Origin: an uncultured Candidatus Melainabacteria bacterium
Lineage (GTDB): Bacteria; Cyanobacteriota; Vampirovibrionia; Gastranaerophilales; Gastranaerophilaceae
DNA length: 64,000 nucleotides
Direction of reading: 5' to 3'
Assembly (NCBI GenBank): GCA_932182025.1
Contig: CAKNXK010000023.1
Location: 186,001-250,000, forward strand
The notes beneath the pieces are model-generated. The model searched no databases. It was not told the origin of the DNA and was given only the letters and a program-made list of their open reading frames with translations. Below are positions 9,677 through 18,017 of the stretch, piece by piece. Numbering within the stretch: the stretch's first letter is position 1; every line of letters begins with the position of its first letter. A program made the translations under genes and the position numbers.

Positions 9677-10231
9677 TTACATTACAAAAGTCTCAGCAGG
9701 ATTTTTTTCTAAATTTTCTAAACTACATTGAAGATTACTATTAATTTTATCAAATATGTCCAATATATAAGGTTTAATTGTTACAAAATTTATTTGATTA
9801 TATTGAGGGAAATTGTGATATTGTACCATGAAATTTTTTATTACTTTTAGTTCTTCAATAGACAAAGTTTCAAAAGGGTCTTGTTCTGAATAATAATGAA
9901 ATACAGATAAGTGAATAAAAGAACAACCAAACATATATACATTTCTTGCCCATCCATGAAGTTTTAAAATGTTGTTAATTAATTCAAAATCTTTAATTTG
10001 TCTTCTACCAATATGCCATTTTTCATTATCTAAAGTTTGTTGAATTAAAAGTTGCCTAGTTTCTTGTTCTTGTGATAATAAAAATAACACTCTGACCATA
10101 GAATCTAATTCTTGTCTTAATATTGAAATACAATTCCCATACAGCTTTTGTTCATATAATAATTTTATACTTTTACTATTCTCTTCAGAGCGTTTTTTAA
10201 CTATTTCACAAAATTGTTTTAAGTTATTCAT
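9677..10231 (-). CDS. Helical protein of unknown function, possibly HEPN-like
   Basis: A 184-residue, mostly helical protein. A GAGGT site precedes its ATG. The segment MVRVLFLLSQEQETRQLL, then ILKLHGWARNVYMFGCSFIHLSVFHYY, recalls HEPN-like proteins that track abortive-infection loci. A classical R-x4-6-H is not clear (nearest is RNVYMFGCSFIH, with longer spacing). It is the last gene on the minus-strand recombinase side of the accessory region, 30 bases after the serine recombinase stop, and could be its cargo. No confident family. Confidence 0.4.
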   Translation of the reverse strand: MNNLKQFCEIVKKRSEENSKSIKLLYEQKLYGNCISILRQELDSMVRVLFLLSQEQETRQLLIQQTLDNEKWHIGRRQIKDFELINNILKLHGWARNVYMFGCSFIHLSVFHYYSEQDPFETLSIEELKVIKNFMVQYHNFPQYNQINFVTIKPYILDIFDKINSNLQCSLENLEKNPAETFVM

Positions 10232-10261
10232 AATTACCTCAAAACAATTTTAACATTAAAA

Positions 10262-11863
10262 TTACTTACTTGCGATTAACTTTTGCAAACTCAATTCATT
10301 TGGCTGAGTTCCGTTTAAAATTTGTTCAGTTAATTCTGGTGAAATGTATTTTAGGTTCAGAATGTTACGGATATATTTTGAGTCTTTCAAATTTTCTTCA
10401 TTCTGCAAATCTTCAATAGTTTTACCTTCTTGAATTTGCTTATGGTAATAATAACTTTTAACGATTGCGTTTACAAGATATGGATTTGGCTCAGGAGTAT
10501 CATATTCTTTAGCGTTTAAAATTAAAATGTTATCATTTCTGGATGGTTGTGTGATTTTTATTTTTTTAGTAATCGTAATCGAATTAAATTTTTTATTTTT
10601 GTCAGGTATTACAAATTTTTGATTGTTCGACAACGTATTCAATACATTTATCAAAGAATTTTCATTCAATGTAATTTCGATTGAGTTTTTGGATATAACA
10701 ATTTTGTGAACAATTGCTCTGACAAATTTCGGCTCTGAATAATCTTTAATATTTTGTGCCGTATAAATCAATTTGTTTTGTTTACTAATTTTGTATTCTG
10801 AAACAATATTTTGAATTTGTTCCCTATCTTTTAAAAATTCTTTTGTTGTTTCGATTATAAATTTCTCAACTTCACCTGCAGGAATTTTTGAAATAGAACC
10901 TGTTTCCTTATTATTTTTTAAAGCTGTACTTATATAGTAACGATATCTTCTACCATGATTGTTACTATGGCTTGGAGTCATTCTATTGCCTAAATCGTCA
11001 TAAATTAAACTTGCAAGAAGTGAATTGGAAGAACATTTAACTCCACAAATTTTATCAACTTTATTTTCATACAATAACTTTTGCACTTTTTCAAAAATTT
11101 CATCACAGATAATAGCTTCATGCTCTCCCTCATAAACTTTGTCTTTATGTGTAATTTTGCCTATATAAATTTTATTTGCAAGCAAATGATATAATTGACC
11201 TTTTGAAAAATATTTATCTGTTTTTGTCTTAATTTCTTCTTCTTTTAAATATTGCATCAATTTTGGTACACTTTTTAATTCAAGATATTTTTCAAAAAGC
11301 ATTTGAACTTTTTGTGTATCTTCCTTATGAACAACAAGTTTCTTATCTTCTTTTGAATATCCTAGCGGAACTTTGCCACCCATCCACATACCTTTCTTTT
11401 TGGAAGCAGAAATTTTATCTCGAATTCTTTCTCCAGTAACCTCTCTTTCAAATTGAGCAAAGGATAAAAGTATGTTTAAAGTTAATCTGCCCATTGATGT
11501 AGTTGTATTAAATTGTTGGGTTATAGATACAAATGAAGTTTCATGCCTGTCAAAGACATCAATAATTTTTGAAAAATCCATCAAAGAGCGAGTTAAGCGG
11601 TCAACTTTATACACAACAACAATATCGACTTCATCGTTTTCTATATCTTTCAAAAGCTCTTTAAATGCAGGACGTTCCATTGTTCCACCTGAATATCCGC
11701 CGTCATTATACTGTTTGTCTAATAAAACCCAACCTTCGTGCATTTGAGATTTTATGTAAGCCTCGCAAGCTTCTCTTTGGGCATCAAGCGAGTTAAAATC
11801 TTGTTCCAGACCTTCTTCGGAGGATTTTCTTGTATAAATCGCACATCTGATTTGTTTTTTCAT
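10262..11863 (-). CDS. Large serine recombinase
   Basis: A site-specific DNA recombinase of 533 residues that would integrate or excise the surrounding element. The N-terminal resolvase domain (1 to about 150) opens IRCAIYTRKSSEEG, with the nucleophilic Ser in the YTRKSS motif. It also shows DGGYSGGTMERPAF, the VYKVDRLTRSLMDF arginine motif and QFEREVTGERIRDKI at the long helix. A 'recombinase' domain follows (KGMWMGGKVPLGY...), then a zinc-ribbon-like or linker region and a diverged C-terminus with weak coiled-coil character. Its start codon overlaps the stop of the DUF2924 gene (TAATG), so the two are coupled. This pairing is known from proteobacterial prophage-like elements. Confidence 0.92.
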   Translation of the reverse strand: MKKQIRCAIYTRKSSEEGLEQDFNSLDAQREACEAYIKSQMHEGWVLLDKQYNDGGYSGGTMERPAFKELLKDIENDEVDIVVVYKVDRLTRSLMDFSKIIDVFDRHETSFVSITQQFNTTTSMGRLTLNILLSFAQFEREVTGERIRDKISASKKKGMWMGGKVPLGYSKEDKKLVVHKEDTQKVQMLFEKYLELKSVPKLMQYLKEEEIKTKTDKYFSKGQLYHLLANKIYIGKITHKDKVYEGEHEAIICDEIFEKVQKLLYENKVDKICGVKCSSNSLLASLIYDDLGNRMTPSHSNNHGRRYRYYISTALKNNKETGSISKIPAGEVEKFIIETTKEFLKDREQIQNIVSEYKISKQNKLIYTAQNIKDYSEPKFVRAIVHKIVISKNSIEITLNENSLINVLNTLSNNQKFVIPDKNKKFNSITITKKIKITQPSRNDNILILNAKEYDTPEPNPYLVNAIVKSYYYHKQIQEGKTIEDLQNEENLKDSKYIRNILNLKYISPELTEQILNGTQPNELSLQKLIASK

Positions 11864-12276
11864 TACACCACCCCGAAGAATTTTTTACCATTCCAATGTG
11901 TCCCTGTTATTACATTTGCGACAGCAGAAAGAGTTTTGTATAATTTACCGTTAAAATTGAAACCGCCATTGACTGCGATAACTTCATATTTTTCACCTTT
12001 AAATTCCCGAATAAATTTGGTTCCGATAGTTACTTCAAATTTTTTGATTTTTCTGATATTAATACTTTTTGTCTTTTCATAATCATCAACAAAATTATTT
12101 ATCTGCTTTTGCAACTTACTTGGTAATTTATTATATTTAAAATACCAAGTAAGTTCTTTTATCAGATATAATTTAGTATAACCTTTTGGAGCAGGGGTTT
12201 TAAATATTTCCTGCCATTTAATATGCAATTCTCTAAGTGTAAGTATTTTTAAGTCATTCATACTTACATCTATCAC
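11863..12276 (-). CDS. DUF2924 protein, partner of the serine recombinase
   Basis: 137 residues. The order of features matches DUF2924: an N-terminal 'L-T-L-R-E-L-H-I-K-W-Q-E-I-F-K-T-P-A-P' segment, then a helical linker. The compact C-terminal part is GTKFIREFKGEKYEVIAV, NGGFNFNGKLYKTLSAVANV and ITGTHWNGKKFFGV, the 'S-L-S-x-I-A-x-x-I-T-G-T-x-W-x-G-x-x-F-F-G' ending typical of the family. These genes almost always sit directly upstream of a large serine recombinase, as here, and are presumed to assist or control recombination; the biochemical role is not known. An ATG four codons further in is an alternative start. Confidence 0.85.
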   Translation of the reverse strand: MIDVSMNDLKILTLRELHIKWQEIFKTPAPKGYTKLYLIKELTWYFKYNKLPSKLQKQINNFVDDYEKTKSINIRKIKKFEVTIGTKFIREFKGEKYEVIAVNGGFNFNGKLYKTLSAVANVITGTHWNGKKFFGVV

Positions 12277-12322
12277 TCTATTTGCTTAAAATCTCAAGTC
12301 CTTTGGACACAAAACTTATCAG

Positions 12323-12646
12323 TTATTTTATACTTTTATAAAACTGATACATCAACTTAATATCAACTTGTTCAGTTCTGATGGCTTCTATTAATTCTTT
12401 TTTTAGTTCCTCTTTTTCATCAAGATGTTTGAAGTTAAAAAGTTCAGTTGGTTCGACTTCAAGGGCAGTTATAATTTTTGAAAGAGTTTCAGCTGTTACA
12501 AAATTATTTCCGCATTCAATTTTGCTAAGATTTCTTTCTCCAACATCAACCATATCAGCAAGTTGTTCCTGTGTTAGTCCTTTTCTTTGGCGGAGTTCTT
12601 TAATTCTTCTTCCTAAAAGTTTCTTAATATCAGTATTTTTGTCCAT
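12323..12646 (-). CDS. XRE-family helix-turn-helix regulator
   Basis: 107 residues with a Cro/CI-type helix-turn-helix at about 12-67: RIKELRQRKGLTQEQLADMVDVGERNLSKIE, then a 'L-S-K-I-I-T-A-L-E-V-E-P-T-E-L-F' ending. The C-terminal 35 residues are a charged helix that could dimerise. GAGGG precedes the start codon. It lies upstream of the DUF2924-recombinase pair on the same strand, as phage-type repressors often do, so it may control the element's integration genes. It is divergent from the exported-protein cluster, whose promoter lies 70 bases away. Confidence 0.85.
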   Translation of the reverse strand: MDKNTDIKKLLGRRIKELRQRKGLTQEQLADMVDVGERNLSKIECGNNFVTAETLSKIITALEVEPTELFNFKHLDEKEELKKELIEAIRTEQVDIKLMYQFYKSIK

Positions 12647-12717
12647 TTCAGCCCTCTTTCCTTACATAATAAGTGATTCAGACTTTTAATGTAACGAAAC
12701 TAAAAACTCTATATATC

Positions 12718-12746
12718 TTGACAAAGAGCTTTAAATTATGAATAAT
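12718..12746 (+). promoter_or_regulatory. Sigma-70-type promoter for the exported-protein cluster
   Basis: A perfect -35 TTGACA (12718-12723), a 17-base spacer and AATAAT at 12741-12746. An AAAGGAGG ribosome-binding site and the ATG at 12815 follow. The 12647-12814 gap between divergent genes has no other recognised feature. Confidence 0.5.
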
Positions 12747-12814
12747 AGAGTGTAACAGTTCTACTTTTATGAAAAAGTTGGCATTTAAAGAAGAATTTAC
12801 TAAAAGGAGGTTCA

Positions 12815-13546
12815 ATGAAAACAGGTTTAAAAATATTAGTAATTGCTGCTTTGGCTCTATTTACACCTCTTGCATTCGCCGCTGACTTAAATTCTTCTGT
12901 GCCTTCTAATTTTCCAAGACAAAAATCAACTCCAAAGCAGTATTCATCAAGTGCTACGATTCAGGCTTTTTATGACAGTTGGGCTGAAAACATAGGCAAA
13001 GATATTCAAGTAAAAACTTTTGATACAGAATTTATAGGCATTGGCTATGGACAAGCAATAACAAATGATGTATTCCCTAAAGTAATTATTCCAAAAACTA
13101 CAGATAAGGATTTTATCTCCTGTAATTTATACGGTGGGATTTTCAACAGTACTGCCTATAAAAAATTAAAAACACCATTATTGTATGATGCAGAACACAA
13201 TATCTGTGTTGCAGCAATAGCAGTAAGAGATTATTCAAATACAGATAATCCTTATTTTGAAGAACCTGCAAATATGCGAAGTTTGGTAAGTATATCTGGA
13301 TATTTCCCAGATATTCCAAATGGAAGTATTAAATTAAGAGAAATTGCGTTAATCCCGAATAGTGCTCAGGATGAAAAGAAAATTGAGAAATATGTAAAAG
13401 AAACAATGAAATTATATAAAAATTTTCTAAGAGCGGAAGAATTGGGTGTTTCTATAGATAAAGTGCCGTCTAAATTTTCTCAAACTATGCAAAAAGGTCT
13501 GATTGATATACTTGAATGTGCAGGAGGTCTGTTATTAAATCCTTAA
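12815..13546 (+). CDS. Exported protein of unknown function
   Basis: 243 residues with a clear Sec signal peptide (KTGLKILVIAALALFTPLAFA, cleavage likely after AFA). It is preceded by the strongest ribosome-binding site in the neighbourhood (AAAGGAGG, 5-6 bases from ATG). The mature part has a Ser/Pro-rich start and three Cys (ISCNLYGG, HNICVAA, ECAGG); two could form a disulfide in the periplasm. No family recognised. Its 3' end overlaps the next exported-protein gene by 31 bases, and three exported proteins form one operon. Confidence 0.65.
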   Translation: MKTGLKILVIAALALFTPLAFAADLNSSVPSNFPRQKSTPKQYSSSATIQAFYDSWAENIGKDIQVKTFDTEFIGIGYGQAITNDVFPKVIIPKTTDKDFISCNLYGGIFNSTAYKKLKTPLLYDAEHNICVAAIAVRDYSNTDNPYFEEPANMRSLVSISGYFPDIPNGSIKLREIALIPNSAQDEKKIEKYVKETMKLYKNFLRAEELGVSIDKVPSKFSQTMQKGLIDILECAGGLLLNP

Positions 13547-14364
13547 AAATATTCTTTTCAATAACTCTTATAATTTTATTTATGCAAAACATAGTATTTG
13601 CATCTGAAAATGTTACATATAAAACACTAGGCAATACTACTACTTTTTATTCCAAAGGCGAGGTCGTTGGCACATATCAAATAAAAAGCATGCCTAGCGG
13701 TCTTGTTGAAACAGAAGCCTGTTACGGTGATTTATGTCATTATGAAGTTATGACATCTATGAGGGCAAAAAATTACATTTATACTATGAAAAAACAATTA
13801 GAGGTTATTTATGCTATTGGACAGTCTTTCGAGGAACATAAAAAGAAAGAACAAGAGAAAGAACGAATTAGGCAGGCTAACAAATCGATTATTGTAAAAC
13901 AAGTTACTGTAACTACTCCTAAAGGTGAAAAAATATCTTTACAAGAAGATAAAAACGGTGATGATTATTTAGTTATAAATGGGAAAAAAGTTGAAACTAT
14001 CGGTCGAGGCATTGCGACATATAAAGATGTTGTTTATGATCCTTATCCTGAAAGTTCTCAACTTGAAAATATAATCGCAACAGCTCAAAGAGAAGATGTT
14101 TATAAAACAAAGAAAAGGAGTTATGAAGAAATTATCTACTCTTCTACTGACCTTTGTGATTTATTCAAAGTGGTATATAAATTAAGGCTTGATTATGGAG
14201 TAAGTTATGAAGATGCACAAAAATTAATGACTTTCGGGATAGATAACAGGCATTACAAACCGAGTGATTTGTTGTTTCCTAGTGAAAAACAAGCTGTTAA
14301 ATTTCAAAAAAATCGTGAAAGTACATCAGAGAAACTTAAAAATGTTACTTTTCCAAAAATTTAG
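13516..14364 (+). CDS. Exported protein of unknown function with coiled-coil segment
   Basis: 282 residues if started at ATG 13516. The signal peptide proper is SLKIFFSITLIILFMQNIVFA. A strong AGGAGGT at 13522-13528 lies inside the frame, 5 bases before an in-frame ATT (13534), so the real start may be a rare ATT codon and the first six codons untranslated. The mature protein has a Cys pair (EACYGDLCHYEV), a Lys/Glu-rich helical stretch (EEHKKKEQEKERIRQ) and a beta-rich middle. Function unknown. It overlaps the upstream gene and is followed 9 bases later by a third exported protein. Confidence 0.6.
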   Translation: MCRRSVIKSLKIFFSITLIILFMQNIVFASENVTYKTLGNTTTFYSKGEVVGTYQIKSMPSGLVETEACYGDLCHYEVMTSMRAKNYIYTMKKQLEVIYAIGQSFEEHKKKEQEKERIRQANKSIIVKQVTVTTPKGEKISLQEDKNGDDYLVINGKKVETIGRGIATYKDVVYDPYPESSQLENIIATAQREDVYKTKKRSYEEIIYSSTDLCDLFKVVYKLRLDYGVSYEDAQKLMTFGIDNRHYKPSDLLFPSEKQAVKFQKNRESTSEKLKNVTFPKI

Positions 14365-14373
14365 AGGATAAAT

Positions 14374-14820
14374 ATGGATGTAAAAAGAATTATTACTTTA
14401 TCAGTTTTAGGACTTATCTTATTGGCAACAGGATTGACTTATGCAAATTTAGGAAATTTCCAACAAACTAATAATCGCTACAAATCAGGTCAAAGTGATG
14501 AAGAAATTTGTATCAAGTGGAGTCATGATGTTCAAACCTGTAAAAATGATGCTGATTATAGAAAACTATATGCAGATGTCATAAAAAACGGCGGTTGTAT
14601 AACAAGTGTTCCTGATGTTGGACTTATGGTTAGAAGTTGGAGTTATTGCAAGGAAACTTCAGAGAAAATTAATCTTTTGTTCTTACCTACAGGCGAAGTG
14701 TTTAACTTTATTGAAGAGGGTGAATATGGTAGATTTCTAGACACGCCTCTTACAGACACCGAATATCAACAGCTTTTTATAGGAATTAATAAAGAGCCCC
14801 TGAACAGGGGCTCAATTTAA
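14374..14820 (+). CDS. Small exported protein of unknown function
   Basis: 148 residues with an N-terminal hydrophobic signal (IITLSVLGLILLATGLTYA). The mature part has four Cys (EEICIKW, VQTCKND, GGCITS, WSYCKE) spaced to make two disulfides, which fits a periplasmic or secreted protein. It is the third gene of the exported cluster. The terminator stem lies within its last codons. No family recognised. Confidence 0.55.
   Translation: MDVKRIITLSVLGLILLATGLTYANLGNFQQTNNRYKSGQSDEEICIKWSHDVQTCKNDADYRKLYADVIKNGGCITSVPDVGLMVRSWSYCKETSEKINLLFLPTGEVFNFIEEGEYGRFLDTPLTDTEYQQLFIGINKEPLNRGSI
14794..14818 (+). terminator. Terminator overlapping the end of the exported-protein operon
   Basis: GAGCCCC and GGGGCTC form a perfect 7-bp stem around TGAACA, followed by a weak AATTT tract. 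The stem is inside the coding sequence of the last gene, whose stop is at 14818-14820. Confidence 0.55.
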
Positions 14821-14839
14821 TATTATTAAATTTGGAGAA

Positions 14840-15286
14840 CTAATCTTTTTCAGATTTACTACCAAACTCTTCCTCGTATTTTTCAGCCATAAGCTTTCGA
14901 ATACCAAGTAATGCTGCCTTAGTCGCAGGCGTCAATTCTGGCGGATCATTTTTCTTTGGCTCAGGATTATACTCATTAAATGCCCATTTGAATATTGCAG
15001 CATCGATCATTTTGCTGTTAAAAAGCATTTTTATTAATTGTTTATCGCCTCTTAACGCATTATTAATAATCAAACGTGCTAAAGCATCCATCTTTTTCAT
15101 TTTTATTCGTTTACCGTTTTGTTCAATGTAAGTATATTCTGATAGTTCTTTAGCAATAGCTTCGGTAGGATTACAAGGCTTTTTGGGTCTGCCCTTAGGA
15201 TTTCCTGATTGTCCCGGTTTGAATTGATTTTTCTTTGGAGGTTTACAGTACCCAACTTCATAGTCTTTATGTTTCTTGTTTGTCAT
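14840..15286 (-). CDS. DUF5681 domain protein
   Basis: 148 residues. The N-terminus carries the DUF5681 signature: VGYCKPPKKNQFKPGQSG followed by NPKGRPKK, a short basic Gly/Pro motif. A helical middle and a Pro/Lys-rich tail follow. The family is typical of prophage-like and integrative elements, usually beside a DNA-modification methyltransferase, but its role is unknown; the basic motif suggests nucleic-acid binding. It is read directly after the methyltransferase, with its AGGAGA ribosome-binding site inside the last codons of that gene. Confidence 0.75.
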   Translation of the reverse strand: MTNKKHKDYEVGYCKPPKKNQFKPGQSGNPKGRPKKPCNPTEAIAKELSEYTYIEQNGKRIKMKKMDALARLIINNALRGDKQLIKMLFNSKMIDAAIFKWAFNEYNPEPKKNDPPELTPATKAALLGIRKLMAEKYEEEFGSKSEKD

Positions 15287-15287
15287 C

Positions 15288-16577
15288 TTATTCTCCTTTC
15301 ATATTCTTAACAAATTTTGCTTTTTTACCGGTTAAATTTTCCCAACGGGCAATGGTTATGTCACAGTAGTGCGGTTCAATCTCAATTACACGAGCTTTTC
15401 TTTTTGCTCGCTCACATGCCAATAAAGTAGAACCTGAACCTCCGAAGCAATCCAAAACTATATCTCTAGCACTTGAAGCATCCAGAAGAATTTCATGAAG
15501 CAAACCTATTGGCTTAACCGTTGGATGAAGCTTAAGGAGTTCCAATGATTTAGGATTAGTTATGCTAACACCTTTATGGTTCCATATATTCGTTCTATTA
15601 CGTCCGTTTTTACCAAGTTCAACATTGTTAATATGAGGAGACATGCCATTTTTAAAAATGCACACAGCTTCATATTGGCTCCTGTAAAAACTGCCCATTC
15701 CACCATGAAGCTTGTTCCAAATACAAATATTCTTCAAACTTGAATAATACTCAGCCCCTGCATTCAAAAATATTTTTAATCCCCGCCAATCAATAAACAA
15801 ATAGTGCAGAGAACCCTCTGTTGAGAATACTTTCAGATTATTCATAAAACCTTTTACAAATTTTTCAAATTCCGAATCTGACATTTCACCTGATGCCATT
15901 GCAAATTCCTTATGTTTTGTCTTGCCTTTACCTCCAGCATGCCCATTGATTTTAACATTATAAGGAGCATCTGTAATAATCAGACTTGCTTGCTCACCTT
16001 TGAGCAGATTTTCATAACTCTCTGGCTTCAATGCATCACCGCATAAAATTTTATGATTTCCCAGTGTCCAAAGATCTCCGAATTTAACCTTAGCAGGAAT
16101 ATCAATAAGGCTATTAATATCATCGGCTTTATCAGGTTCGTTTTGTTCCGTTGCGTAATCATCAATAATAATTTCATCAACCTCAGCAATATTAAATCCC
16201 GTATCAGTTATAACAAATTCATCGGATAAAGACAGCACTTCAAGTTCAATTTTAAGAAGTTGTTTGTCATACTCTGCATCTTCTGCAATACGATTATCGG
16301 CAAGGCGGTAAGCTTTGACCTGAACTTCTGTCAAATGTTCAAGTTTCAATATTGGAACTTTTGCATAGCCCAATTCTTTAAGGGCATCTAAGCGACCGTG
16401 TCCTGCAATAACTTCGTACTCTTTGTCAACTAAAATCGGAGTCACTACTCCGAATGTTTTCATACTTTGAACAAGCTTGGCAACTTGCTGCTTCGTGTGA
16501 ATTTTTGCATTTCGTTCATATCTTTTCAAAAGCGAAATGTCTGCGTACTCAATTTTGAGATTTTCTTTTTTACTCAT
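15288..16577 (-). CDS. ParB-N domain fused to a DNA methyltransferase (N6-adenine/N4-cytosine)
   Basis: The N-terminal 120 residues form a ParB/Srx-like domain (LLKRYERNAKIHTKQQVAKL, VDKEYEVIAGHGRLDAL with the GHGR motif). The C-terminal part is a SAM-dependent amino-methyltransferase: IITDAPYNVK is motif IV (D-P-P-Y with Ala for the first Pro), and HPTVKPIGLL then VLDCFGGSGSTLLA is motif I. This beta-class order (IV before I) is typical of COG0863 modification enzymes of phages and mobile elements. I start at ATG 16577, which has GAAAGAGGT before it; the frame runs open to 16661 without conservation. No restriction endonuclease is adjacent, so it may be an orphan enzyme or work with an unrecognised partner. 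Confidence 0.88.
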   Translation of the reverse strand: MSKKENLKIEYADISLLKRYERNAKIHTKQQVAKLVQSMKTFGVVTPILVDKEYEVIAGHGRLDALKELGYAKVPILKLEHLTEVQVKAYRLADNRIAEDAEYDKQLLKIELEVLSLSDEFVITDTGFNIAEVDEIIIDDYATEQNEPDKADDINSLIDIPAKVKFGDLWTLGNHKILCGDALKPESYENLLKGEQASLIITDAPYNVKINGHAGGKGKTKHKEFAMASGEMSDSEFEKFVKGFMNNLKVFSTEGSLHYLFIDWRGLKIFLNAGAEYYSSLKNICIWNKLHGGMGSFYRSQYEAVCIFKNGMSPHINNVELGKNGRNRTNIWNHKGVSITNPKSLELLKLHPTVKPIGLLHEILLDASSARDIVLDCFGGSGSTLLACERAKRKARVIEIEPHYCDITIARWENLTGKKAKFVKNMKGE

Positions 16578-16802
16578 TTTTACCTCTTTCCAGAGGGAGA
16601 AATAACGTACCCCTCTATTATTAATACGATTTATTTGAGGGTTTCGCGGACTAAAAATCAAGAAAATCTCTAATCACAAGTATTTTGTATACATTAAAAC
16701 GGCAATAACTTACTTCTTAAGAGTTTGTAAAATTTTATTAAGTTTTTAGATTCATTCTATTTATAAAATGCCTTAGCACATATATTTATTTAAATTCTGT
16801 AG

Positions 16803-16808
16803 TATAAT
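16803..16808 (+). promoter_or_regulatory. -10 element upstream of the DUF262 operon
   Basis: A perfect TATAAT lies 40 bases before the ATG at 16848, with AAAGGA as ribosome-binding site. No good -35 is visible. The 16578-16847 gap between divergent genes is very AT-rich and otherwise featureless. Confidence 0.45.
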
Positions 16809-16847
16809 AATCATGAAAATGATAACTATAAAAGGAATAATTATATT

Positions 16848-18017
16848 ATGGAAAATCTTATAGATAATGATCTTCAAAGAGATCAAAGCAATAACGAAGA
16901 AGATAAAGAATTAGAAGGCGCTGAAAATTTAAAGTATCAAGAAGATAATTCTATAAGTATTTATCCTGCTAATATTAAAATTGAACAAGAACGCTATAGC
17001 ATATATGAATTGAAAAGAAAATATGAGGAAAAACAAGAAATTCTAATGGATCCTGATTTCCAACGCGGATGTGTATGGACTACAAAACAAAAAAGAGAGC
17101 TCATTGAATCAATTTTAATGGGTATTAAACTCCCTTCATTTTATTTTGCTGAACGTACAGATGGTAAGAAAATTGTAGTAGATGGAAAACAAAGATTATC
17201 TACTCTTTTTGATTTTCTTAATGGAGAATTTTCTTTATCCAATTTAAATATAATAAAAGATGCAAAAGGAAAATTTGCTGATTTAGAAGGAACTCAACAG
17301 TCAAAAATTGAAGATTATCAAATAGAAGTTAATGTTATAAAAGCTTCAACTCCTGAAAGAGTCATGCTAGACATTTTTGACAGAATAAACAGAGGTGGAA
17401 CCACCTTAAATAATCAAGAGATGCGAAATGCATTATATCAAGGCAAATCAACTGTATTATTAAAAGAATTAGCAGAGAGCTCTATTTTTAAAGAAGTAAC
17501 AGAAAAAAGTATTAGTCCACAAAGAATGAAAGATACTTATGTCGTTTTACGATTTTTAACATTTTATATATGGAAAACAAGAAAAGCAAACGATAAAGAT
17601 GGTGTCTGGATAGATTATAAAAGTGATATGAATGATTTTCTTGCTAAAACTATGGAATATATTAATACTCTTGAAGATTCTAAAATTGAAGAACTGAAAG
17701 ATATTTTTTATAAAACAATGGCTAATGTAAAAAAGGTCATACCAATAAATGCTTTTAGGTTGCCTCCAAAACCTCCAAAAGATGGGGGGAAAGCATTCAA
17801 ACGTCCCGTAAATATGCCACTTTTCGATACAGTTTGTTATTTATTATCTTCAGAAATTCCTGAAAATAAAATAAATATACTTAAAGTCAAGTATAACGAA
17901 TTATTAAATAACAACGAGTATATAGAAGCAATAACTTCACAAGTTGATAATATAAAATCAATTAATAAGAGATTTGAAATTATTGAACAAATAAAGAATG
18001 AGGTATTGTATGCTTAA
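16848..18017 (+). CDS. DUF262 (GmrSD N-terminal type) protein
   Basis: 389 residues. After a charged leader of about 40 residues comes a DUF262 domain: DPDFQRGCVW at 68-77, a helix (KRELIESILMGIKLP), the VVDGKQRLSTL signature at 111-120 and NRGGTTLNNQEMRNALY. The DGQQR-type motif marks the ParB/sulfiredoxin-like nucleotide-hydrolysing fold found in the type IV restriction enzyme GmrS/GmrD, BrxU and SspE. This protein lacks the DUF1524 His-Asn-His nuclease partner domain of GmrD, so it could be the sensor or NTPase half of a split system. It overlaps the ATPase gene by 8 bases. Codon use is visibly more AT-rich than the chromosome. Confidence 0.82.
   Translation: MENLIDNDLQRDQSNNEEDKELEGAENLKYQEDNSISIYPANIKIEQERYSIYELKRKYEEKQEILMDPDFQRGCVWTTKQKRELIESILMGIKLPSFYFAERTDGKKIVVDGKQRLSTLFDFLNGEFSLSNLNIIKDAKGKFADLEGTQQSKIEDYQIEVNVIKASTPERVMLDIFDRINRGGTTLNNQEMRNALYQGKSTVLLKELAESSIFKEVTEKSISPQRMKDTYVVLRFLTFYIWKTRKANDKDGVWIDYKSDMNDFLAKTMEYINTLEDSKIEELKDIFYKTMANVKKVIPINAFRLPPKPPKDGGKAFKRPVNMPLFDTVCYLLSSEIPENKINILKVKYNELLNNNEYIEAITSQVDNIKSINKRFEIIEQIKNEVLYA

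Noticed and set aside
14840..16577. A complete restriction-modification system
   Set aside because: No endonuclease was recognised beside the methyltransferase, and DUF5681 is not a nuclease; the nuclease-like gene at 19956 lies 3 kb away across an unrelated operon.
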